Shown here in pieces: positions 1 through 6,370 of a DNA stretch of 64,000 nt. Position numbers and translations under genes: made by a program. This DNA is from CG2-30-58-95 sp964618215 (GTDB lineage: Bacteria; Chloroflexota; Anaerolineae; Anaerolineales; Villigracilaceae), in the NCBI GenBank assembly GCA_964618215.1, contig CAZTZE010000012.1:1-64000 (forward strand), in the 5' to 3' direction. The notes under the pieces were generated by a model, which made no database searches, was not told where the DNA came from, and saw nothing but the letters and a program-made list of their open reading frames with translations. How positions within the stretch are numbered: position 1 is the first letter of the stretch; every line of letters starts with the position of its first letter.

Positions 1-726
1 AGCCTGCGCGCCCGCGCCTCGGACTCCAATCTCCCCGGAACCTGGGGCTTCGGCCTGTGGAACGATCCCTTCGGCTCCGCTCAGGGCAAGCCTTTTGGCT
101 TCGCCCTCGGCTTCGGCGGGACTGCCGGCCGTCTCCCTACCCTACCGAACACGGCCTGGTTCTTCCACGCTTCGCCGGAAAATTATCTGTCATTACGAGG
201 AGGGCTGAGCAGAGCGCAAGCGAAGTCGAAGACCGACGAAGCAATCCCCGCGCGCAAGGAGATTGCTTCGTCGGGCAACCCCCAAAAGGCGGGGGCAGGC
301 GAACGCCCTCCTCGCAATGACATCCCTCCCAACGGCTTCTTCGCCGGGACGTTCCGCTCGCCGCGCTGGCCTGCGCCCCTGCTCGCGCCCGCGCTGCTGG
401 CCATGCCCCTCCTGGCCCTGCGACCGGCCTCCCGTCTCCTGCGGCGGCTGGCAGGGCGTATCGTCCGCCAAGATGGGAGCGCGGTGAGCGTGGATGTCAC
501 CCAATGGCACGCGTATTCCATCCGCTGGCAGGCCGATGCTGTCGTCTTTCTCGTGGACGGCGCGGAGATATTACGCACGCCCCTCGCCCCGCGCGGGCCG
601 CTCGGACTGGTGATCTGGATTGACAATCAATACGCCGCCTGGAGGCCAGATGGAAGGCTGGGCTATGGCACATTGGCGAATCCCGCAGCGTGGCTGGAAA
701 TCGAGAACATCGTAGCATCTGGGTGA
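1..726 (+). CDS. Partial lectin/GH16-like (concanavalin-fold) protein, C-terminal part
   Basis: The frame is open from the first base of the window, so the start lies upstream. The beginning (GTWGFGLWNDPF, LPNTAWFFHASPENYLS) and the end (VTQWHAYSIRWQADAVVFLVD, GPLGLVIWIDNQYAAW) resemble beta-sandwich proteins related to glycoside hydrolase family 16 that I recall from Anaerolineae. A basic, hydrophobic stretch (LLAMPLLALRPASRLLRRLAGR) lies between the two parts. No GH16 catalytic ExDxE motif is visible, so a binding role or an inactive enzyme is possible. Residues translated from 188-322 come from a palindromic repeat inserted in frame, and 67-92 matches a second dispersed repeat. The family is from memory; the open frame is certain. 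Confidence 0.55.
   Translation, partial: SLRARASDSNLPGTWGFGLWNDPFGSAQGKPFGFALGFGGTAGRLPTLPNTAWFFHASPENYLSLRGGLSRAQAKSKTDEAIPARKEIASSGNPQKAGAGERPPRNDIPPNGFFAGTFRSPRWPAPLLAPALLAMPLLALRPASRLLRRLAGRIVRQDGSAVSVDVTQWHAYSIRWQADAVVFLVDGAEILRTPLAPRGPLGLVIWIDNQYAAWRPDGRLGYGTLANPAAWLEIENIVASG
67..92. repeat. Dispersed short repeat (CCTTCG...CAGGGCAAGC type) inside a CDS
   Basis: CCCTTCGGCTCC followed by GCTCAGGGCAAGCC matches in reverse the CCTGAGC-CGAAGGG words at 17552-17572, 32625-32641, 34895-34929, 37105-37128, 41938-41961 and 56785-56809. Here it encodes part of NDPFGSAQGKPF in the first gene. Confidence 0.5.
188..322. repeat. Palindromic element inserted in frame in a CDS
   Basis: The ends TGTCATTACGAGGAGGG (188-204) and CCCTCCTCGCAATGACA (306-322) are inverted repeats with one mismatch. 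An inner inverted pair, GACGAAGCAATCCC and GGAGATTGCTTCGTC, lies near 235-275. The same element, with the same inner GACGAAGCAATCTC word, is found between genes at 37335-37422. At 135 bp it keeps the reading frame open and adds about 45 residues. Confidence 0.85.
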
Positions 727-742
727 TATTTTTCGGGGTTTC

Positions 743-771
743 TTTACTTTTGTTTACAGATTTGCTATACT
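743..771 (+). promoter_or_regulatory. Possible sigma70 promoter for the Shedu-like gene
   Basis: TTTACT (743-748), a 17-base spacer and TATACT (766-771) lie in the AT-rich gap after the first gene. The -10 is good and the -35 matches TTGACA at only 4 of 6 positions. The 5' leader would be about 115 bases. Confidence 0.35.
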
Positions 772-892
772 GTGAGCGTGGGTAAGTTGATTTACCATCT
801 TTTTTCGGTTTTCGCAGCCTAATCAATTACCTTTAGACCGTCCGTATAAGCGGCTGATCCGCGAGTTAGCCCTCAAAAGGAATTCATAGTTC

Positions 893-1567
893 ATGTTTAA
901 GATCAAGAAAGCTAGTAAAAGTGACTTTTTCGAAAATTGGCCAAAAGACTGGCCATCTAAAGTTTATTACGTTAGTCAGCATGATGTTACAGAAGAACAA
1001 TATCGGGGATTTAAGGAACTAATCGAATCTCGAGCTAGTGAAACAGACATTGAGAAGTTTCTGGCAAACAACAAGGAAGTTCTTTCTCTATCACTTTTAA
1101 TGTTCTCTACTGGTCACCATGCCACATGGATTTTTCCAAAACAGTACATACGACCTCCATCAGGGGCTCCAGGTGGCATGATCCCCGATTACTTAATGGC
1201 AGGTTCAAGTAGTTCTGGTCTTTCATGGTGGATGCTCGAGTTAAAAGGTGCTAACCACGATGCATTCAAGACGCAAGGGAAAAGGGTTTTCTTGTCGTCC
1301 GAGGCAAATAAAGGCGTTTGCCAATTGATAAACTATATTGATATATCTACTCGATCTCAATGCTATTTGCGCGACGAGCTAAAGCTAAGTGGTTATCGAG
1401 AACCAAAAGGCATTTTGCTCATTGGAACAAATCTTGAGTCATCCAATGAACAAGTCAGAGAGTTTAAAGGAGCGTGGAATAGAATGAATCCACAAATTCA
1501 AATACGTTCCTACAGCGCGCTTTTGGATCTAGTAGGTAAAAAATTAGAGAATAGGAGAAAGGGTTAA
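893..1567 (+). CDS. Shedu-like nuclease (DUF4263-type) protein, putative anti-phage
   Basis: A 224-residue protein, clearly AT-richer than the genes after 4383. The centre carries a PD-(D/E)xK-like core: D99 in the GMIPDYL strand and E116-x-K118 in WWMLELKG, followed by a helix with Q144 (GVCQLINY). This layout matches the C-terminal nuclease domain of Shedu (SduA, DUF4263) proteins, which are known single-gene phage-defence nucleases. The N-terminal 60 residues are shorter than in many Shedu proteins, so it could instead be a stand-alone DUF4263 nuclease. It is followed by an Mrr-type nuclease gene on the same strand with a palindromic, attC-like spacer between them. Function is inferred from motif spacing and context. 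Confidence 0.6.
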   Translation: MFKIKKASKSDFFENWPKDWPSKVYYVSQHDVTEEQYRGFKELIESRASETDIEKFLANNKEVLSLSLLMFSTGHHATWIFPKQYIRPPSGAPGGMIPDYLMAGSSSSGLSWWMLELKGANHDAFKTQGKRVFLSSEANKGVCQLINYIDISTRSQCYLRDELKLSGYREPKGILLIGTNLESSNEQVREFKGAWNRMNPQIQIRSYSALLDLVGKKLENRRKG

Positions 1568-1685
1568 CACCGGACCCAGCGGACAGCGGCTACGCCGCTC
1601 GGAAACCGGCACGATTTGCCGGAAAATGCGCAACAATTGAGAAGGAGCCTCGCCGGTCCCGCCGCTGGCGGTGAGCCAAACCGTT
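1562..1685 (+). other. Structured spacer with attC-like left end
   Basis: Right after the Shedu-like gene, TAACAC, five bases and CCAGCGGACA (1565-1585) occur; the same two words at the same spacing recur at 33637-33658. CCAGCGG can pair with CCGCTGG near 1662-1668, and small hairpins (AGCGGCTACGCCGCT and CCGGCACGATTTGCCGG) lie inside. The right end, GGTGAGCCAAACCGTT (1670-1685), recurs as GGTGAGCCTATCCGTT at 3233-3248 after the next gene. This resembles integron cassette sites, but the GTTRRRY core is degraded and no integrase gene is present. Confidence 0.35.
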
Positions 1686-1712
1686 TAGTTTCTTATTCCT
1701 TCCATAAAGTAA

Positions 1713-3158
1713 TTGCAGATGCATCCTCCACTTAACCAGCAATTTTACGAAGATAAAAAACTACGCCGTGTCGTAATATCCGATGTATGGTATTTCGATG
1801 ACGACACAGATAAATGGGTTCCTGCCAAGTTAGAACTCTTTGGTTACAGTTATGAAATAATCACCTACAAGAACGGAAAACCTTACCAAACCATACGCGG
1901 ATCACAAAATGTATCACAAGATAAAGATGATAAGGAATTATCATACCGTATTCTTGAATCAGATGGAATGACCATCACTCTTGATAATATGCACTGTGGA
2001 AAGTTGCGCTTATCTTTGGCAAATTTTAAAAAATTGAAGGCCTATTTCGATGAAAAGAATGTTGTCTATATCCAAGAGGAAGAGACATTTAAAGATGAGA
2101 TATTATCCATATTGCCCAAATTATTGGATGATTCAGAGTTGGTGCAAATGGTATCAAATTTTATAGAAGACGTGCCAACGGTCATTTACTTACATCCAGT
2201 ATTTATTATTTGTACAGAGTGTCTGATTGCAATCCAAGCCCATAGGGGTAATATGGGGAATTCATTATTTTTGTCGGATGAATTTCAAAGAAGCTCAGTT
2301 TCTAAACTTGAACAAAGTAGAGTGGAAATATCACCCAGAGAAATAAACGTTCAGGTAACATTACACGTTAAAAACGAGGAAATTATTAAACCCTATTTGG
2401 ATAATAGTTTTTTCCTGCTTGTAAAATTAATTAAGGATCGGCTTCATCTTGTCGAAGATGTCCAAGCAATTTATTTAACTTGTGTTTTTTTATACAAGGT
2501 AATAATCCGTCACTTTTCACAAAAATGGGCCAGTGAATATAATGAGTATTTTGTAAATATTGATGACTTATCTCTTTCAGAAGCGGTTCAACAATATTGT
2601 CTTATTGAAACTATCGATACTAATAGTTTACAGACATCCGGGACTTTTATTTACTATCTAATCGACCACGGAAAATTTGGGGGCGATAATTATCTATTGT
2701 GTTGTAATCTTTTTGCCCAGCAGCTTAATCCAATACTTGAAAAACAAAAAACCGAGAGTTTTGCTCACAAAATCAAACAATCCTCAATTATTAGAGCTTA
2801 TACTATTAACGATATCGACCTAATGAGCGGACAAGAATTCGAGCAGTTTCTAGCCCTCTTGTTTTCGAAGATGGGCTATGAAACGGAGGTGACAAAAAAG
2901 TCTGGTGATCAAGGAATAGACGTGATTGCATCAAAAGGTGGAACTAAAATTGGAATACAAGCAAAGTGCTATTCTGGATCAGTGGGAAATGGCGCTATTC
3001 AAGAAGCAGTTGCTGGAAGAAATTACTATCATTTAGATAAAGCAATTGTAGTCACTAATGCTGGATTCACTAATTCTGCCAAAGAACTGGCTGAGGCGAA
3101 TTCGGTTGTATTATGGGATCGGACTATTTTGAAGGATAAAATCACCGAATTATGGTGA
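1713..3158 (+). CDS. Mrr-type restriction endonuclease with long unknown N-terminal region
   Basis: 481 residues. The last 110 residues form an Mrr_cat (PD-(D/E)xK) nuclease domain: MSGQEFEQFLALLFSKMGYE starts it, D403 is in GDQGIDVIA, and Q416-x-K418 is in IGIQAKCY, the usual D...QxK active site of Mrr proteins, which cut modified or foreign DNA. The first 370 residues match nothing I can name. They are AT-rich, with no clear membrane segment, and may sense a trigger or bind DNA. The start ATG at 1713 lacks a strong ribosome binding site (an A-rich stretch precedes it). The gene lies directly after the Shedu-like gene, so both are likely defence genes. A restriction role is inferred. Confidence 0.65.
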   Translation: MQMHPPLNQQFYEDKKLRRVVISDVWYFDDDTDKWVPAKLELFGYSYEIITYKNGKPYQTIRGSQNVSQDKDDKELSYRILESDGMTITLDNMHCGKLRLSLANFKKLKAYFDEKNVVYIQEEETFKDEILSILPKLLDDSELVQMVSNFIEDVPTVIYLHPVFIICTECLIAIQAHRGNMGNSLFLSDEFQRSSVSKLEQSRVEISPREINVQVTLHVKNEEIIKPYLDNSFFLLVKLIKDRLHLVEDVQAIYLTCVFLYKVIIRHFSQKWASEYNEYFVNIDDLSLSEAVQQYCLIETIDTNSLQTSGTFIYYLIDHGKFGGDNYLLCCNLFAQQLNPILEKQKTESFAHKIKQSSIIRAYTINDIDLMSGQEFEQFLALLFSKMGYETEVTKKSGDQGIDVIASKGGTKIGIQAKCYSGSVGNGAIQEAVAGRNYYHLDKAIVVTNAGFTNSAKELAEANSVVLWDRTILKDKITELW

Positions 3159-3333
3159 ATCTTGTCGCGACAGGAAATGGATGAAAATGGGTTTCGTCAG
3201 CCCTGCCACTGCCGACCTGTCTCCTGCCGGGAGGTGAGCCTATCCGTTATCTCTGTTCACCAAAAAAGATGAAGATATGCTCAAATCCGCCACGCTGCCC
3301 GCCATCAACAAGATATTTTTAAGAGAGATGTTC

Positions 3334-3534
3334 ATGAAAAAGAGTTTTGCACTAATTACCTCATTGTGCGTGATCGCCATCAGTCTCGCCTGCCTGACCC
3401 CCACCCCGGCCCCGCCATCCACGCCCAACCCAAACGAAATCGCCACCATCGTGTCCGCGACGATCACCGCCCAGCCGCCACTACCCACAGGGCGCTTCGC
3501 GGACGCAAATCGTTGTGTCGCTGAACATGAATGA
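3334..3534 (+). pseudogene. Truncated 5' copy of the lipoprotein gene at 4383
   Basis: The first 55 codons (MKKSFALITSLCVIAISLAC, then a Pro/Thr-rich linker and PNPNEIATIV) closely match the start of the 438-residue lipoprotein at 4383, including a lipobox (SLAC) and the same DNA words. After PPLPTG the similarity ends and the frame stops 13 codons later. A toxin-like gene pair lies between this stub and the intact copy. It looks like a duplicated and interrupted paralogue, although a short lipopeptide could still be made. Confidence 0.65.
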
Positions 3535-3543
3535 TGATGAATA

Positions 3544-3578
3544 TTTTCGGCGCGGATAAACTGCACTATAATTGTGCA
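3544..3578 (+). promoter_or_regulatory. Promoter with palindromic operator over the -10 box
   Basis: A perfect TATAAT (3567-3572) lies 19 bases before the start of the 89-residue gene. It is framed by TGCAC (3562-3566) and GTGCA (3574-3578), an inverted repeat centred on the -10 box. The -35 (TTTTCG, 3544-3549, spacer 17) is weak. A palindrome over the -10 is typical of self-repressed toxin-antitoxin operons. Confidence 0.5.
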
Positions 3579-3590
3579 CAGAGGTGAACT

Positions 3591-3860
3591 ATGAACATTC
3601 GCGAAATACTATCGGATATTCACGCACTCGAAGAAGAGCTTTTACATTTTGAGCGGAAATATGGTATCCGTTCCGAAACCTTATATGTTGCATATATAAC
3701 TGGGGAAGAGCCAGAAGATGATGAGTGGGTTTTAGATTTTGGCGAGTGGGCTAGTGTGTATAAAACATGGTTGGCCCGACAAGCCGAATATCGTAATGAA
3801 ATTCAACGTGTGCAACACCAAGCTCCCAGCCTGATTGGCCTTATCCAGGAAGCCGCATGA
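3591..3860 (+). CDS. Small acidic helical protein, putative partner of TumE-like toxin
   Basis: 89 residues, mostly helical by composition, acidic in the middle (GEEPEDDEW), with heptad-like N- and C-terminal helices. GAGGTG precedes the ATG by five bases. The stop overlaps the start of the next gene (ATGA at 3857-3860), so translation is coupled. I recognise no family; it has no obvious helix-turn-helix, unlike the TumA antitoxin. Position, size and the palindrome at its promoter suggest the antitoxin of the pair, but this is inference. Confidence 0.5.
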   Translation: MNIREILSDIHALEEELLHFERKYGIRSETLYVAYITGEEPEDDEWVLDFGEWASVYKTWLARQAEYRNEIQRVQHQAPSLIGLIQEAA

Positions 3861-4273
3861 GTAATCCTTTTCGCACGCCGGAGGATTACGAACTCTATCT
3901 GTATACGCTTATCGAGAAGTATCCTTCAATCAAACGTTCTACAATTACGTTCATACGTCTTGGGTCAACGTTAACCAGAGTGGCCGGAGATATATATTTT
4001 GGGAATGATATTCGATTGGTAGTCCGGGAGCGTGTTTTATATCATCGTTTACCGATAGTATTGGATTGGTATGGATATGAAGTATATCGAGGGGAAGAAA
4101 AACTTTACTGGTATGATTCCCAACCGCACCCAGAAAATGAAGCATTACAAAGTACACATCCTCATCATAAGCACATTCCTCCCGATATAAAACATAATCG
4201 TATTCCAGCGAAACATATGAGTTTTACTCAGCCCAATCTACCTGCTCTCATCAATGAGATTGAGTCTCTGTAA
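3857..4273 (+). CDS. TumE-like toxin (DUF6516 family)
   Basis: 138 residues. The middle and end (GYEVYRGEEKLYWYDSQPHPE, then HPHHKHIPP and a final helix LPALINEIESL) match the DUF6516/TumE layout: a Y-R-x-G-x-x-x-Y-x-Y-D strand, a histidine-rich PHHKH loop and a C-terminal Leu/Ile/Glu helix. TumE proteins are reported as toxins of toxin-antitoxin modules. The start overlaps the stop of the preceding gene by four bases. Base composition is AT-rich like 893-3158. The pair sits between a broken and an intact copy of a lipoprotein gene, which suggests insertion. Confidence 0.6.
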   Translation: MSNPFRTPEDYELYLYTLIEKYPSIKRSTITFIRLGSTLTRVAGDIYFGNDIRLVVRERVLYHRLPIVLDWYGYEVYRGEEKLYWYDSQPHPENEALQSTHPHHKHIPPDIKHNRIPAKHMSFTQPNLPALINEIESL

Positions 4274-4382
4274 AGGTTCATAAACCCTTAAATTTCCATG
4301 CTCGCACCGAGAAACGGCACAACCACGCCTGAAGGCGACTTGGGGTAAACGGCGGGAAATTTGCAAGAATAAGGAGATGATC

Positions 4383-5699
4383 ATGAATAAACGACTGACA
4401 CTAATTACCTCGTTATGTGTGATCGCCATCGGTCTCGCCTGCCTGACCCCCACCGCTGTCCCGCCAGCCACGCCCAACCCAAACGAGATCGCCACCATCG
4501 TGGCTGCGACGCTCACCGCCCAGGCACCCCTGCCGCCCGGCGCAACCGAGCCGCCGCCGGTCGAGACGCTTGCGCCCGCCTGCCTGCCGCTCCATCCCGG
4601 CGCGCAGACCCTGTCTCTGCCAGCCGCGATTGCAGCCGGCAATGCCGAAACGATCACACTTTACAACTTCCAGGGAGGAGCGATTGCCTTGCGTCCCGTC
4701 ACCGGCATCTCCTGGATGTCAGAAAACCAGGTGCACCTGGCTGGCAGCCTCTCGCAGGGCGTGAACAATTTCCCCATCATCTATTATTCCTTGCAGAACG
4801 GCGGGACGCTCAAGTCGAACGTCAACAACGCCATCGCAAACCTTGCCTCCGCGCCCGACCTGATGGCGATCAAAGGCGCCGAGGGGAACCCGTATCTTTC
4901 GTTCGACACCATTGACATGATGGCGAACTCGGTCAACCAGGTATACGCCGGTACGCTGGCCGAACTGCCCGCCCTGCAGCCGCGCATGACCTGGAACCCT
5001 CCCCAGCAAGGAGGCCCGGGCAACGCCATTCAGCTGCTGGCGGTAAGTTACAGCGCAGGCCAGGGGCGCGGCGTGTGGTTTACCTACACCATGTATGGGA
5101 TCGGCAATATCAATTTCCCGCCGTACAGGGGACTAACCTACCTTGACTTGGGCAACAACCAGACCACCGAATTTATCGCCCCAACCCTGGCGCTGGGAGG
5201 GATGTCGCCGGATCAGACCCTCATCGCGATTGCGACCGGCGGGGGCGGCTCGCCTTGGATCACGAATGGCTTTTTGATCCGCAACCTGGTCACCTGCCAG
5301 GAGACGAATATCTCTCTGAATCCCGGCAGCAATCTGGGCGCCGGTTTCATGGTCTTCTCGCCCGATAACCAGTTCGTCGCCTGGCTGGAAGCCAGCGGGC
5401 CTTCCAACATGGAGGCTCAATTCCGTCTGCGGGTGGCGCGCACGGATGGAACCAGCGTGTTCGACGCGCCAGCCGCTAATCTGAGCGGGTTCCTGGGCGG
5501 TGAGGCTGTCTCCTTCCCCAGGCCGGTGGGCTGGGCCAGCAACCACCTGTTGCTGTTGGAGATTTACAGCGAAACCCTGAACCAGTCGGTGCTGGTCCTC
5601 TGGGCGCCAGACCCGGCGCAACCGCTCGATCCGGTTCTGGGAGCAAACCAGTCCGCTCCCATCGCGGACGGCGCGTTCCTGGGCTTTGTCTATCCGTGA
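4383..5699 (+). CDS. Secreted lipoprotein with Pro/Thr-rich linker, function unknown
   Basis: 438 residues from the second of two close ATGs: AAGGAG (4371-4376) touches the ATG at 4377 but stands six bases before 4383. The N-terminus is a lipoprotein signal (MNKRLTLITSLCVIAIGLAC) with the cysteine at residue 20, followed by a Pro/Ala/Thr linker of the kind common in Chloroflexota surface proteins. The rest is rich in beta strands with repeated phrases such as GGMSPDQTLIAIATGGGG and FMVFSPDNQFVAWLEASG, which resemble WD40/TolB-like propeller blades. A propeller-type surface protein is likely; the ligand is unknown. Its 5' end is duplicated at 3334. Confidence 0.6.
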   Translation: MNKRLTLITSLCVIAIGLACLTPTAVPPATPNPNEIATIVAATLTAQAPLPPGATEPPPVETLAPACLPLHPGAQTLSLPAAIAAGNAETITLYNFQGGAIALRPVTGISWMSENQVHLAGSLSQGVNNFPIIYYSLQNGGTLKSNVNNAIANLASAPDLMAIKGAEGNPYLSFDTIDMMANSVNQVYAGTLAELPALQPRMTWNPPQQGGPGNAIQLLAVSYSAGQGRGVWFTYTMYGIGNINFPPYRGLTYLDLGNNQTTEFIAPTLALGGMSPDQTLIAIATGGGGSPWITNGFLIRNLVTCQETNISLNPGSNLGAGFMVFSPDNQFVAWLEASGPSNMEAQFRLRVARTDGTSVFDAPAANLSGFLGGEAVSFPRPVGWASNHLLLLEIYSETLNQSVLVLWAPDPAQPLDPVLGANQSAPIADGAFLGFVYP

Positions 5700-5720
5700 A
5701 CTCTCTACCGTACACTTTTT

Positions 5721-5822
5721 AACGCGAATGCCGCGAATACCCTACGGGTACGATGTAGGCTAATGGCGCGAATAAAAACCAAAAAACATTCGCGAAATTC
5801 GCCTATTCGCGCAATTCGCGTT
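5721..5822. repeat. Intergenic inverted repeat (AACGCGAAT ... ATTCGCGTT)
   Basis: AACGCGAATGCCGCGAAT at the left and CGCGCAATTCGCGTT at the right are opposing arms of GCGAAT words. It is related in style to 37210-37292. Confidence 0.7.
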
Positions 5823-5828
5823 GAAAAA

Positions 5829-5899
5829 GGTTCAATCTGTAGTGACGGCTTCAGCCGTTCCTATCGCAGCAAGAACGACTAAAGTCGTCACTACGAACC
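5829..5899. repeat. Intergenic palindromic element (GTAGTGACGGCTT ... GTCGTCACTAC)
   Basis: GGTTC and GTAGTGACGGCTTCAGCCGTT on the left are mirrored by AACGACTAAAGTCGTCACTAC and GAACC on the right. It lies directly upstream of the gene at 5918. Confidence 0.75.
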
Positions 5900-5917
5900 T
5901 TCTCACGGAGGTAGATC

Positions 5918-6370
5918 ATGCCAAGAAGGAAAAAGAGCGACAAAAAGAAAAGGCCGATTGCCGTCACCGTCATCGCGCTGGCGATCGTGGTGCTGTTCCT
6001 GATCCGTCTCTACCAGGTCTTCGAGCCTTTGATCCGGCAGCAGGTTTTCCAGAACGGGATTGCAGGGCCGCTCTTCGACGGCTGGAGGTTGACCGATTTG
6101 GGCCGGGCGCTGCTCTCCAGCGTCGCTTATTTTGTGCTGTCGGTTGCGGGCATCGTCGTCCTGATCGGCTTCCTGCGCCTGCGCCGCTGGAGCTGGGTGC
6201 TGCTGATGTCATGGACAGGGATTTCGCTCGCCATCACCCTGGTCAATTATTTCTTCAGCCAGCCCAACTACGCGGTGATGGCCTCCAACGTGATTATCGC
6301 CTTTGCGCTCAACATGGCCGAGGTTCAACGGATTTTCGGGATAAGGAGGGACGATGGATCGAGCCACTGA
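5918..6370 (+). CDS. Small three-helix membrane protein
   Basis: 150 residues with a very basic N-terminus (PRRKKSDKKKRP) and three or four hydrophobic segments near residues 14-30, 64-88, 92-114 and 116-130. No family is recognised. GGAGG precedes the ATG. The last 17 bases overlap the start of the Vps62-like gene, so the two are probably co-translated. The positive N-terminus predicts a cytoplasmic start. Confidence 0.6.
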   Translation: MPRRKKSDKKKRPIAVTVIALAIVVLFLIRLYQVFEPLIRQQVFQNGIAGPLFDGWRLTDLGRALLSSVAYFVLSVAGIVVLIGFLRLRRWSWVLLMSWTGISLAITLVNYFFSQPNYAVMASNVIIAFALNMAEVQRIFGIRRDDGSSH

